A DNA stretch of 64,000 bases from Corynebacterium sp. MSK008 (GTDB lineage Bacteria > Actinomycetota > Actinomycetes > Mycobacteriales > Mycobacteriaceae). The translations under genes were made by a program, and so were the position numbers. How positions within the stretch are numbered: position 1 is the first letter of the stretch; each line of letters starts with the position of its first letter. The notes below the pieces were generated by a model. It saw only the letters and a program-made list of their open reading frames with translations. It did not search any database and was not told where the DNA came from. Location: assembly GCF_030232585.1 (NCBI RefSeq), contig NZ_JASPJX010000001.1:124001-188000 (forward strand), written 5' to 3'. This document shows positions 27,741 to 36,245 of this stretch, piece by piece.

Positions 27741-28904
27741 ATGACCTCTCCCGCCAACTACCTCGCCATGATCCGCGTCGTCGGTGTCGGCGGCGGCGGC
27801 GTGAACGCCGTCAACCGCATGATCGAGGAAGGCCTCAAGGGCGTCGAGTTCGTTGCCATCAACACCGACTCCCAGGCGCTGCTGTTTACGGATGCCGACA
27901 CGAAGCTCGACATTGGGCGCGAGGCCACCCGTGGCCTCGGCGCAGGTGCGAATCCCGAGGTTGGCCGCACCTCCGCCGAGGACCACAAGCAGGAGATCGA
28001 GGAGTCCCTGAAGGGTTCCGACATGGTCTTCGTCACCGCCGGCGAGGGTGGCGGCACCGGCACCGGCGCCGCCCCGGTGGTCGCCGGCATCGCCAAGAAG
28101 ATGGGCGCGCTGACCATCGGTGTGGTCACCCGTCCGTTCACTTTCGAGGGCAAGCGTCGCACCCGTCAGGCTCTTGAGGGCATTGAGAACCTCAAGGAAG
28201 TCTGCGACACCGTCATCGTCATTCCGAACGACCGTCTGCTGCAGCTGGGCGATGCCGAGCTTTCCATGATGGAGGCCTTCCGGGCGGCGGACGAGGTGCT
28301 CTACAACGGTGTCCAGGGCATCACCAACCTCATCACCATCCCGGGCATGATCAACGTCGACTTCGCGGACGTGCGCTCCGTCATGGCCGACGCCGGCTCC
28401 GCGCTGATGGGCGTCGGCTCCGCCCGCGGCGACAACCGCGTGATGACGGCCACCGAGCAGGCCATCAACTCCCCGCTTTTGGAGACCACGATGGAGGGCG
28501 CAAAGGGCGTGCTCATCTCGGTTGCCGGCGGCTCCGACCTGGGCCTGATGGAGGTCAACAACGCGGCCTCCATCGTCGAGGAGAAGGCCGACGAGGACGC
28601 CAACATCATCTTCGGCACGATCATCGACGACAACCTGGGCGACGAGGTCCGCGTGACCATCATCGCCACCGGCTTCGACGAGAAGGCCAACGCCCGCCCG
28701 GCCGAGGTTGCTGAGCAGGAAGCGCCGCAGCCGGAGCAGACCTCCACCAAGGTCGTGGAGGCTGAGCCGGCCAAGGAGGAGTACCAGCCGCGCCACCGCT
28801 ACGAGCCGTCCACCCGCAGCGGCCTGTTCACCGAGCGCGAGCCTCGCGACGGCGGCTTTGACGGCGGTTTCGATGACGTCGATGTGCCGGACTTCATGCG
28901 CTAG
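27741..28904 (+). CDS. ftsZ: cell division GTPase FtsZ
   Basis: The 387-residue tubulin homologue forms the Z-ring. The nucleotide site includes [13 protein letters not shown] near residue 15 and the tubulin signature GGGTGTG at 103-109. The T7-loop region reads [11 protein letters not shown]. The C-terminal linker is acidic/Pro-rich and ends in the binding tail DVDVPDFMR, which in actinobacteria contacts SepF and FtsW. The frame is open far upstream, but the ATG at 27741 gives the normal family N-terminus and follows an AAAGG site. Confidence 0.97.
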   Translation: MTSPANYLAMIRVVGVGGGGVNAVNRMIEEGLKGVEFVAINTDSQALLFTDADTKLDIGREATRGLGAGANPEVGRTSAEDHKQEIEESLKGSDMVFVTAGEGGGTGTGAAPVVAGIAKKMGALTIGVVTRPFTFEGKRRTRQALEGIENLKEVCDTVIVIPNDRLLQLGDAELSMMEAFRAADEVLYNGVQGITNLITIPGMINVDFADVRSVMADAGSALMGVGSARGDNRVMTATEQAINSPLLETTMEGAKGVLISVAGGSDLGLMEVNNAASIVEEKADEDANIIFGTIIDDNLGDEVRVTIIATGFDEKANARPAEVAEQEAPQPEQTSTKVVEAEPAKEEYQPRHRYEPSTRSGLFTEREPRDGGFDGGFDDVDVPDFMR

Positions 28905-28905
28905 T

Positions 28906-28911
28906 TAAGCT
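28906..28911 (+). promoter_or_regulatory. -10 hexamer for leaderless pgeF
   Basis: TAAGCT ends 7 nt before the ATG at 28919. This suggests a separate leaderless start in addition to read-through from ftsZ. Confidence 0.45.
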
Positions 28912-28918
28912 GGCAGGC

Positions 28919-29644
28919 ATGCCAGATCTTTCCACTCGCCCCGTCCGCATGGTGTTCACCTCCCGTGCGGGCGGGGTTTCTGCTGCCCCCTACGACTCCT
29001 TCAACCTGGGAACCCACGTCGGCGACGACGCCACCGACGTCGCCGCCAACCGCGCCCGGCTTGCGCAAATACTTGGCCTGCCCGAGGAGCGCTTTGTGTG
29101 GATGGAGCAGCTGCACACCAACACAGTCACGCTTGTCGACGGACCTTCGGCCACCCCCGTGGAAGCCACCGACGCACTGGTCACCAAAGAAAAGAACCTG
29201 GCCCTGTGCGTGCTCGTGGCGGATTGCACCCCGGTGCTGCTGTCGGACCACACCGCCGGCGTCATCGGTGCGGCCCACGCCGGCCGCATGGGTGCGCGCA
29301 ACGAGATCGTGAAAAACACCGTCGAGGCGATGGTGGGCCTCGGCGCCGAGCCGTCGCGCATCCAGGTGCTGTTGGGCCCTGCCGCGGCCGGGAATTCGTA
29401 TGAGGTCCCGGAGGGGATGGCTTTAGACGTCGAGAAGCATTTGCCCGGCTCCCGCACACGCACAACGAAGGGCACGCCTGGCATCGACGTGCGCGCGGGG
29501 CTGGTGCGCCAGCTGATGAGCCTGGGCGTGACCCACATCGACGCGGACCCGCGCGACACCATCACCGACACCGATTTCTTCTCCCACCGCCGCGAAGGTG
29601 TGACCGGACGGCAAGCTGGCGTAATTTGGATGCCTAATGTCTGA
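28919..29644 (+). CDS. pgeF: peptidoglycan editing factor, YfiH/laccase-domain family
   Basis: The 241-residue protein of the DUF152/YfiH fold has the three conserved metal-site segments: the His in MEQLHTNTV, the Cys in VLVADCTPVLL and the His in GAAHAGRMGARNEIV. In E. coli the family removes misincorporated L-Ser-containing precursors from peptidoglycan synthesis; other members show purine nucleoside or phenol oxidase activity. It overlaps the next gene by 8 nt, giving a conserved ftsZ-pgeF-yggS-sepF order. Confidence 0.85.
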   Translation: MPDLSTRPVRMVFTSRAGGVSAAPYDSFNLGTHVGDDATDVAANRARLAQILGLPEERFVWMEQLHTNTVTLVDGPSATPVEATDALVTKEKNLALCVLVADCTPVLLSDHTAGVIGAAHAGRMGARNEIVKNTVEAMVGLGAEPSRIQVLLGPAAAGNSYEVPEGMALDVEKHLPGSRTRTTKGTPGIDVRAGLVRQLMSLGVTHIDADPRDTITDTDFFSHRREGVTGRQAGVIWMPNV

Positions 29645-30335
29645 TCTCGCACGAAACCTTGACACCGTCCGCCAGCAGATCCGCGACGCGGAGCGCACCG
29701 CCGGCCGTGAAGAAGGCAGCGTCGCCCTTTTGCCGGTAACGAAGTTCCACCCGGTGGAGCGCATTGTCGAGCTGGCTTCGCTCGGTATTACGCTGGTGGG
29801 GGAGAACCGCGAGCAGGAGGCCCGCGACAAGGCGGCTGCGCTCGCAGGCCGCTGCGGCATCGCCATGATCGGCCAGATCCAGTCCAAGAAGGCCAATTCG
29901 GTCGCGCGCTGGGCCTCAGAGGTTCACTCGTTGGACTCGCTGAAACTGGTCCACGGACTCAACCGCGGCATGGCGTTGGCGCTCGGGCGCGGCGACCGTG
30001 AAAGCGAGACCCTGCCGTGCATGGTGCAGCTGTCTTACGACGGCGACACTGCCCGCGGCGGCGCCCAGCTCGACGATGTGCCCGCGATCGTGGAAGCGGT
30101 GGAAGAATCCGAGCACCTCGAGCTGGCCGGGTTCATGGTCGTTCCACCGCTGGATTCGCAGCCACGCGAAGTGTTTGCTCAGGCGCGTTCGTTGACGGAT
30201 GACTACGCCACCAAGCTCAACCGCAACTTGAGACTTTCCGCAGGTATGAGCGGTGATTTCGCCGACGCGATAGCCTGCGGATCCGATATCGTGCGTGTCG
30301 GAACAGCCCTCCTCGGGCCCCGGCCCGTAGTCTGA
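29637..30335 (+). CDS. YggS-family PLP-binding protein
   Basis: The 232-residue PLP homeostasis protein has a single TIM-barrel domain. The cofactor Lys is K36 in LLPVTKFHPV, and the phosphate site is in LSAGMSGDFADAIACGSDIVRVG. It keeps free pyridoxal phosphate and branched-chain amino acid pools balanced and has no known catalytic activity. Its ATG overlaps the pgeF end. The usual place of this family between ftsZ and sepF in Gram-positives is kept. Confidence 0.9.
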   Translation: MSDLARNLDTVRQQIRDAERTAGREEGSVALLPVTKFHPVERIVELASLGITLVGENREQEARDKAAALAGRCGIAMIGQIQSKKANSVARWASEVHSLDSLKLVHGLNRGMALALGRGDRESETLPCMVQLSYDGDTARGGAQLDDVPAIVEAVEESEHLELAGFMVVPPLDSQPREVFAQARSLTDDYATKLNRNLRLSAGMSGDFADAIACGSDIVRVGTALLGPRPVV

Positions 30336-30373
30336 ACTCCACCGCGAATCACCCCATAAAAGGAGCCGCCCGC

Positions 30374-30901
30374 ATGTCCTTCTTTGACAGTGCTAAAGAC
30401 TTTTTCGGCCTCGGCCCCGTGGATAACGGCGAGGACGACGCATATTACGACGACCCGCAGTACGCTGCAGGCGCCGCTGGTGTAGCCGCCGTCGGTTCTA
30501 CCGCGTACGACCGTTCGGCCCGCCCCGAGCGCCCCGAACGCGCTGAGCGCCCGTCGCGCATGGACCGCCCTGCTGCCCGCGACTACAGCCGCGATGCCGT
30601 CCGCCCCAGCTACCGTTCCACGCCGCACATCGTCACTGCGGCGCCGCGCAACTACAACGACGCCAAGGAGATCGGCGAGCCGTTCCGCGACGGCGACGCT
30701 GTGGTTATGGACTTGACCGACCTGGACACCGCCGACGCGAAGCGCATCGTCGACTTCGCCGCCGGCCTGTGCTTCGCCCTGCGAGGCAGCATGCACAACC
30801 TCTCTCGGGGCGTTGAGACCCGCAAGCGTGTGTTCGCCATCGTGCCCGAGAACGCCAATTTAGAGAAGGACGACCTCAAGCGTGCTGCCGGTTTGCGTTA
30901 G
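30374..30901 (+). CDS. sepF: Z-ring membrane anchor SepF
   Basis: The 175-residue protein starts with an amphipathic helix MSFFDSAKDFFGL for membrane binding. An Arg/Pro/Glu-rich linker (about 50-75) follows, and then the SepF core (about 90-170) with VVMDLTDLDTADAKRIVDFAAG, which binds the FtsZ tail. Actinobacteria lack FtsA and ZipA, so SepF is the expected membrane tether of FtsZ. AAAAGGAG precedes the ATG. Confidence 0.93.
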   Translation: MSFFDSAKDFFGLGPVDNGEDDAYYDDPQYAAGAAGVAAVGSTAYDRSARPERPERAERPSRMDRPAARDYSRDAVRPSYRSTPHIVTAAPRNYNDAKEIGEPFRDGDAVVMDLTDLDTADAKRIVDFAAGLCFALRGSMHNLSRGVETRKRVFAIVPENANLEKDDLKRAAGLR

Positions 30902-30905
30902 CCGG

Positions 30906-30911
30906 TAGGGT
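30906..30911 (+). promoter_or_regulatory. -10 hexamer for leaderless yggT-like gene
   Basis: TAGGGT ends 8 nt before the GTG at 30920, with no Shine-Dalgarno between. The spacer GGTTCGGC is the same as that before lspA. Confidence 0.45.
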
Positions 30912-30919
30912 GGTTCGGC

Positions 30920-31231
30920 GTGGCACTTTTCGGAGCAATCATCTACGCCCTAGTGGGGCTGTATTCGCTGCTGGTTATCGTGCGCATCATCATTGAGATG
31001 GTGCAGGCGTTTTCCAAGCAGTTCGACCCGCCGCACTGGTTCATCATGGTGGCCGAGCCCATCTTCCGGGTCACCGACCCGCCGGTGAATGCGCTGCGCA
31101 AACTTATCCCGCCGTTGAAGCTCGGCGGCAGTGGCGTGGGGTTGGACGTGAGCGTCATTGTTCTGTTTTTCATCCTCATGCTCATCCAGATGCTTATCGG
31201 CGGCGTGCTGATAAATCCGGCGCTGCGGTAG
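30920..31231 (+). CDS. YggT-family membrane protein
   Basis: The 103-residue protein has two transmembrane helices (about 1-22 and 75-95) around a loop with the YggT signature PIFRVTDPPVNALRKLIPP. Family members lie beside sepF and divIVA in most Gram-positives and are linked to ion homeostasis or division; the mechanism is unknown. The start codon is GTG, apparently leaderless. Confidence 0.85.
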   Translation: MALFGAIIYALVGLYSLLVIVRIIIEMVQAFSKQFDPPHWFIMVAEPIFRVTDPPVNALRKLIPPLKLGGSGVGLDVSVIVLFFILMLIQMLIGGVLINPALR

Positions 31232-31272
31232 CTTTACTTGAGCTTTAACCCGGCTTTATGGCTAGGCTGGGC

Positions 31273-31278
31273 TACACT
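31273..31278 (+). promoter_or_regulatory. candidate -10 upstream of divIVA
   Basis: TACACT lies 80 nt before the divIVA ATG in the 126-nt gap. TAGGCT at 31263 with TTGAGC at 31238 (19-nt spacing) is an alternative. Neither can be chosen by eye. Confidence 0.3.
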
Positions 31279-31357
31279 CGTCGAACGAAACCGTTACAAT
31301 TCAGCAGATAATGCTTCGCGCGAGCGAGTACTCACACGATTATCGAAGGGAACGCAA

Positions 31358-32314
31358 ATGCCGCTGACACCAGCTGACGTGCACAATGTCGCTTTCAGCA
31401 AGCCGCCGATTGGCAAGCGAGGCTACAACGAGGACGAGGTGGACCAGTTCCTCGACCTCGTCGAGGACACGCTTGCACAGCTGCAGGATGAGAATGACGA
31501 GCTGCGTTCCCGCCTCGAGGAGGGCGGCCAGGGTGCAGTTGCCGCAGCGCCGGCGCAGCGTTCCGAGGATGTGGACGAGGTCGCTATCCGTCGCGAGGTG
31601 GAGCAGAAGGTCCGCGCAGACTTCGAGGAGCAGCTGCGCTCCGCGAAGCAGGCGCAGGAGAAGGCTGAGGCCGAGGCACGCTCCGCTAAGGACGAAGCCG
31701 CGAAGGCCCGCAAGCAGGCTGAGGAGGCCTCGAAGGCGCCGAAGCAGGCAACCGCCCCGGCCGCTGCCGCATCCCAGCCGGCACGCAGCGACGTTTCCGC
31801 CGACACTCACGTGCAGGCAGCCAAGGTGCTCGGCCTTGCCCAGGAGATGGCGGACCGCCTGACCAGCGACGCACAGGCGGAGGCTTCCTCCATGCTGGCT
31901 GATGCCCGCGCCGCCGCAGAGCGCGAGATCGCCGAGGCCGAGTCCAAGTCCAAGAAGCAGCTCGAGGACGCGCAGACTCGTTCCCGCACCCAGCTGCAGG
32001 ACGCGGAATCCCGCTCCAAGCAGCTGGTGACCGACGCCCAGAAGAAGGCTGAGGAGACCACCAACGAGGCGAACTCCCGCGCCGAGGCGCAGATCCGCCA
32101 GGCCGAGGAGCAGGCGAACAAGCTCAAGGCTGACGCCGAGCGCAAGCACACCGAGATCATGAACACGGTGAAGCAGCAGCAGACCGCGCTGGAGAACCGC
32201 ATCGCGGAGCTGCGCACCTTCGAGCGCGAGTACCGCACTCGTCTGAAGACGCTGCTGGAGTCCCAGCTGGAGGAGCTCGAGTCGCGCTCCACCACCGCGC
32301 CGAACGAGAAGTAG
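31358..32314 (+). CDS. divIVA: polar growth protein DivIVA (Wag31)
   Basis: The 318-residue protein has the N-terminal lipid-binding domain [20 protein letters not shown] followed by [18 protein letters not shown] long coiled coil runs from about 125 to the C-terminus, rich in Ala, Glu, Gln and Lys with heptad-like repeats, with an Ala/Pro linker at about 160-185. In corynebacteria it marks the poles and recruits the elongation machinery and ParB; it is essential. The ATG at 31358 matches family starts and has GAAGGGA upstream; the open frame before it is non-coding. Confidence 0.95.
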   Translation: MPLTPADVHNVAFSKPPIGKRGYNEDEVDQFLDLVEDTLAQLQDENDELRSRLEEGGQGAVAAAPAQRSEDVDEVAIRREVEQKVRADFEEQLRSAKQAQEKAEAEARSAKDEAAKARKQAEEASKAPKQATAPAAAASQPARSDVSADTHVQAAKVLGLAQEMADRLTSDAQAEASSMLADARAAAEREIAEAESKSKKQLEDAQTRSRTQLQDAESRSKQLVTDAQKKAEETTNEANSRAEAQIRQAEEQANKLKADAERKHTEIMNTVKQQQTALENRIAELRTFEREYRTRLKTLLESQLEELESRSTTAPNEK

Positions 32315-32331
32315 TACCTGACTCTTCACAA

Positions 32332-32362
32332 ACGCCCAGCATCGTTGTAGGATGCTGGGCGT
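32332..32362 (+). terminator. hairpin after divIVA
   Basis: ACGCCCAGCATC and GATGCTGGGCGT are perfect 12-bp complements around a 7-nt loop. A T-rich run is absent, so termination is likely but not certain. Confidence 0.65.
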
Positions 32363-32373
32363 TACTCGTAACA

Positions 32374-32548
32374 CGCTTTGATCCGGCTATCACCGGGGAG
32401 CGTTTCCGGAAGAACGGCTTGTGCTTACTAGACCCGGACGTCACACACGGAAGACGTAACTTCCTTCACCGCAACGAAGTGGGGGCGTACCTAGCGCCCC
32501 AAGCAGGGTGGTACCGCGCAGCAATGCGTCCCTGCACGGCTGAAGGAG
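32374..32548 (+). ncRNA. T-box riboswitch controlling ileS translation
   Basis: The T-box core AGGGTGGTACCGCG is at 32505-32518. Flanking GCAGGG (32503-32508) and CCCTGC (32530-32535) close the helix around the TGGT bulge that reads an uncharged tRNA acceptor end ending in ACCA. A short stem CGCT/AGCG (32374-32402) exposes ATC at 32389-32391 as isoleucine specifier, the ultrashort Stem I type of actinobacterial ileS leaders. ACGTC/GACGT at 32438-32457 may be Stem III. TCCTTCA (32462-32468) is complementary to the Shine-Dalgarno TGAAGGA (32541-32547), so control is probably at translation. Confidence 0.9.
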
Positions 32549-32555
32549 TGATGTC

Positions 32556-35500
32556 ATGGTTGGCAACGTCTACCCCAAGGTGGATATGACAGGCGGCAGC
32601 GACCGCTTCCCAGAGATGGAGCGCGTTGTCCTGGACTACTGGAACACGGACGGCACGTTCAAGGCTTCCCTGGAGCAGCGCGAGGGCTGCGATGAGTACG
32701 TGTTCAACGACGGGCCGCCGTTTGCGAACGGCATGCCGCACTACGGCCACCTGCTCACCGGCTACGTCAAGGACATCGTGCCGCGTTTCCGCACCATGTC
32801 CGGCTACCACGTCCCGCGTGTCTTTGGCTGGGACTGCCACGGCCTGCCCGCTGAGCTGGAGGCGGAAAAACAGCTCGGCATCACCGACAAGGCCCAGATC
32901 GAGGACATGGGCCTGGAGAAGTTCAACGAGTACTGTGCCAAGTCCGTCATGCACTACGCGGGCGAGTGGGAGGATTACGTCACCCGCCAGGCCCGCTGGG
33001 TGGACTTCGAAAACGGCTACAAGACCATGGACCCGGAGTACATGGAGTCCGTCATGTGGGCGTTCAAGGAGCTCTACGACAAGGGCCTGATCTACCAGGG
33101 CTTCCGCGTCCTGCCGTACTCCTGGGCCGAGCACACCCCGCTGTCCAACCAGGAGACCCGCCTGGACGACTCCTACCGCGACCGCCAGGATCCTACCGTC
33201 ACTGTGACCCTGCCGTTCACCGGCGGGCGCGCAGGCTACGCCGCGGAGAAGACCTGGGCCGAGCATCCTGAGCTTCACGACGCCTCCGCGATCGCCTGGA
33301 CCACGACCCCGTGGACCCTGCCGTCCAACCTGGCCCTCGCGGTCCACCCAGAGGTGGAGTACTCGTTGGTCAAGGTCGGTGCGGACGGGGCCGAAGGGTT
33401 CGTCGATAAGCAATTGCTCCTTGCCACGAGCCTGCTCGACGCCTACGCGAAGGAGCTCGGCGAGTACGAGGTTGTCGCCACCTACGAGGGTGCGCAGCTG
33501 GAAGGCCTGGAGTACGAGCCGGTCTTCGATTACTTCCGCGACCACGACAACGCGTTCATGATCCTCAACGCGGGCTACGTGACCACTGAGGACGGCACCG
33601 GCGTGGTCCACCAGGCGCCCGCCTTCGGTGAGGACGACATGCTCACCTGCCAGGAGTACGGCATCGACCTGGTCATCCCCGTCGACGCCGACGGCAAGTT
33701 CACCTCGCTCGTGCCGGAGTACGAGGGCAAGCTCGTCTTCGACGCCAACCGCGACATCATCCGTGACCTGCGCGCCAAGGGCCGCGTGCTGCGCGACCAG
33801 ACCATCGTGCACTCCTACCCGCACTCCTGGCGCTCGGGCGAGCCGCTGATCTACATGGCGCTGCCGGCGTGGTTTGTGAAGGTCACCGACATCCGCGACC
33901 GCATGGTTGAGCTGAACCAGGAGATCGAGTGGATCCCGTCGCACATCCGCGACGGCCAGTTTGGCAAGTGGCTCGAAGGTGCGCGCGACTGGAACATCTC
34001 GCGCACCCGCTACTGGGGCTCGCCGGTGCCGGCGTGGGTGTCCGACAACCCGGACTACCCGCGCGTGGACGTCTACGGCTCCCTGGACGAGCTGGAGCGC
34101 GACTTCGGCACCCGCCCCAAGTCCCTGCACCGTCCGCACATCGACGAGCTGGTCCGCCCGAATCCGGACGACCCGACCGGCAAGTCCATGATGCGCCGCG
34201 TGCCGGACGTGTTGGACTGCTGGTTCGAATCTGGCTCCATGCCGTTCGCGCAGTACCACTACCCGTTTGAAAACCGGGAGGAGTTTGATACCCGTCAACC
34301 GGCGGACTTCATTGTGGAGTACTCCGGGCAGACCCGCGGCTGGTTCTACGTGCAGCACGTGCTGTCCACCGCGCTGTTCGACCGCGTGGCGTACAAGAAG
34401 GTCGTCGCGCACGGCATCGTGCTGGGCTCGGACGGGCAGAAGATGTCCAAGTCCAAGGGCAACTACCCGAACGTGATGGAGGTATTCGACCGCGACGGCT
34501 CCGACGCCATGCGTTGGTTCCTCATGTCCTCGCCGATCCTGCGCGGCGGCAACCTGATCGTCACCGAGCAGGGCATCCGCGAGGGCGTGCGCCAGGCGCT
34601 GCTGCCGATCTGGAACGCGTACACGTTCCTGCAGCTGTACTCATCGGAAGATGCGCAGTGGTCCGTGGACTCGGATAACGTGCTCGACCGCTACATCCTG
34701 GCCAAGACGCACGACCTGGTGGCAGCTGTGGGCGAGGCTCTCGACGATACCCGCATCGCCGACGCCTGCGACGAGGTGCGCCGCTACGCCGACACGCTGA
34801 CCAACTGGTACGTGCGCCGCTCCCGCGACCGTTTCTGGGAGGGCCAGGAGGCGCACCCGGAGGCGTTCAACACGCTCTACACGGTGCTCGAGGTCGTCTC
34901 CCGCGCTGTGGCGCCGCTGCTACCGTACGTCTCCGAGGTGATCTGGCGCGGCCTCACCGGCGGCCGTTCGGTGCACCTGAGGGACTACCCGCAGGCCACC
35001 GAACTGCCGGCCGACGCCGATCTGGTCGCCGCCATGGACGCCACCCGTGCAGTGTGCTCCGCGGCATCGTCAGTGCGCAAGGCGAACAAGCTGCGCAACC
35101 GCCTGCCGCTGCCGAAGCTCACCGTCGCGCTGCCGGAGTCGGCCAAGCTCGAGGCGTTCCGCTCCACCATCCGCGATGAGGTGAACGTGAAAGACGTCGT
35201 GTTGACTGACGACGTCGACTCCGCCGGATCCTTCGAAGTCGTGGTCAACGCGAAGGTGGCCGGTCCGTCGCTTGGCAAGGACGTGCAGCGCGCCATCAAG
35301 AACGTCAAGGCCGGAAACTACGAGCGTCGCGGCGACGACGTGGTGGTCGACGGCGACATCGTGCTCACCCCGGAGCTCTACACCGAGCGACTGGTGGCGG
35401 AGAACCCGGACAGCACCGCGCGTGTCGACGCCGACGGCACCGTCGGCCTAGTCGTCCTGGACACCGAGGTCACCGAGGAACTCGAGGCCGAGGGCTGGGC

Positions 35501-35732
35501 TGCCGACGTGATCCGCGGCCTGCAGGACGCCCGCAAGCGCGAGGGCTTCGAGGTCTCCGACCGCATCGCCGTGGTGCTGGCCGTGCCCGCAGAGAAGGAG
35601 GCGTGGGCCCGCACCCACGCCGACCACATCGCCGCCGAGACCCTGGCGACATCCTTCGACGTGGTCACCGAGCCGGTCGAGGGCCACGACGTGCTCGACG
35701 GTGTGACCGCCTCCGTGCGGAAGAACGGCTAA
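32556..35732 (+). CDS. ileS: isoleucyl-tRNA synthetase
   Basis: The 1058-residue class I synthetase charges tRNA-Ile. The HIGH motif is HYGH at residues 62-65 and KMSKS is at 629-633. The editing (CP1) domain with [16 protein letters not shown] lies between them, and the anticodon-binding and C-terminal domains follow. Length and motifs fit the eukaryote-like IleS type common in actinobacteria. It is a single-gene unit under a T-box and ends before a terminator. ATG at 32556 is used; an out-of-frame ATG is five bases earlier. Confidence 0.97.
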   Translation: MVGNVYPKVDMTGGSDRFPEMERVVLDYWNTDGTFKASLEQREGCDEYVFNDGPPFANGMPHYGHLLTGYVKDIVPRFRTMSGYHVPRVFGWDCHGLPAELEAEKQLGITDKAQIEDMGLEKFNEYCAKSVMHYAGEWEDYVTRQARWVDFENGYKTMDPEYMESVMWAFKELYDKGLIYQGFRVLPYSWAEHTPLSNQETRLDDSYRDRQDPTVTVTLPFTGGRAGYAAEKTWAEHPELHDASAIAWTTTPWTLPSNLALAVHPEVEYSLVKVGADGAEGFVDKQLLLATSLLDAYAKELGEYEVVATYEGAQLEGLEYEPVFDYFRDHDNAFMILNAGYVTTEDGTGVVHQAPAFGEDDMLTCQEYGIDLVIPVDADGKFTSLVPEYEGKLVFDANRDIIRDLRAKGRVLRDQTIVHSYPHSWRSGEPLIYMALPAWFVKVTDIRDRMVELNQEIEWIPSHIRDGQFGKWLEGARDWNISRTRYWGSPVPAWVSDNPDYPRVDVYGSLDELERDFGTRPKSLHRPHIDELVRPNPDDPTGKSMMRRVPDVLDCWFESGSMPFAQYHYPFENREEFDTRQPADFIVEYSGQTRGWFYVQHVLSTALFDRVAYKKVVAHGIVLGSDGQKMSKSKGNYPNVMEVFDRDGSDAMRWFLMSSPILRGGNLIVTEQGIREGVRQALLPIWNAYTFLQLYSSEDAQWSVDSDNVLDRYILAKTHDLVAAVGEALDDTRIADACDEVRRYADTLTNWYVRRSRDRFWEGQEAHPEAFNTLYTVLEVVSRAVAPLLPYVSEVIWRGLTGGRSVHLRDYPQATELPADADLVAAMDATRAVCSAASSVRKANKLRNRLPLPKLTVALPESAKLEAFRSTIRDEVNVKDVVLTDDVDSAGSFEVVVNAKVAGPSLGKDVQRAIKNVKAGNYERRGDDVVVDGDIVLTPELYTERLVAENPDSTARVDADGTVGLVVLDTEVTEELEAEGWAADVIRGLQDARKREGFEVSDRIAVVLAVPAEKEAWARTHADHIAAETLATSFDVVTEPVEGHDVLDGVTASVRKNG

Positions 35733-35750
35733 GTTCTGCTGGGAGAAGCT

Positions 35751-35785
35751 GGGGCCTCACCCGTGCAGGGTGGGCCCCTTTCTTC
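35751..35785 (+). terminator. rho-independent terminator after ileS
   Basis: GGGGCCTCACCC and GGGTGGGCCCC pair over 11 bp with one bulge and a 5-nt loop, followed by TTTCTT. Confidence 0.85.
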
Positions 35786-35822
35786 ACGCTGGGCGGGGGC
35801 GGCGCACCGGCGTTCGTTTGTG

Positions 35823-36105
35823 GGCACTATGCAGCTGCATAGTCTCTGGCGTGGTCTTGGGGGTGGTCGTGTGGGACGCCCGAGGGGGAGGCGACTACGC
35901 AGCTGCATAGTTTCTCCTTTCAACTTTGGGAAGTCACCCACTATGCAGCGGCATAGTTTTTCGGGGTGTGCGGGGCGCTTGGGGCGGGGCGCTGACTATG
36001 CAGCTGCATAGTTTTTCCTTCCAACTTTGGGGGGCCACCCACTATGCAGCGGCATAGTTTCTCGGGGTGTGTGGGGCGGGGTATTCACTATGCAGCTGCA
36101 TAGTG
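35823..36105. repeat. repeat island 2: alternating palindromes with 46-bp spacing
   Basis: CTATGCAGCTGCATAG is at 35827-35842, 35996-36011 and 36088-36103, with a one-base variant (CTACGC...) at 35895-35910. The asymmetric variant CTATGCAGCGGCATAG is at 35941-35956 and 36042-36057. Start-to-start distances are 68, 46, 55, 46 and 46 bp. Copies with CAGCTG are followed by a TCCTT.CAACTTTGGG segment and copies with CAGCGG by TCGGGGTGTG, so the real unit is a pair of about 92-101 bp. There is no gene between ileS and 36246. Confidence 0.9.
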
Positions 36106-36135
36106 AACGGCTTTTATGTTCGACTTCTTTGCTTA

Positions 36136-36182
36136 GTAAAACGACATGCATTGTCCACTTCAGTGGACATTTTACGTAAAAC
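36136..36182. promoter_or_regulatory. nested inverted repeats upstream of the HNH gene
   Basis: TGTCCACT-TC-AGTGGACA (36152-36169) lies inside a wider GTAAAA...TTTTAC pair (36136-36175), followed by the perfect palindrome TTTTACGTAAAA (36170-36181). The set ends just before the -35 box, a likely operator position. The segment is AT-richer than its surroundings. Confidence 0.5.
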
Positions 36183-36184
36183 CC

Positions 36185-36213
36185 TTGACCCGAACACATG
36201 AGCGTTCTATAAA
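36185..36213 (+). promoter_or_regulatory. consensus-like promoter of the DUF222/HNH gene
   Basis: TTGACC (36185-36190) and TATAAA (36208-36213) are separated by 17 nt, the strongest sigma-70-type promoter seen in the window. A Shine-Dalgarno AAGGGGA (36233-36239) precedes the ATG at 36246. Confidence 0.75.
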
Positions 36214-36245
36214 GGTGTCAATGTTCATGAGTAAGGGGATTAACC

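Noticed and set aside
36190..36206. Possible LexA site between the -35 and -10 of the HNH gene
   Set aside because: CGAACACATG matches one half of an SOS box, but the second half is displaced (GTTC is 4 nt too far), so the dyad is not formed.
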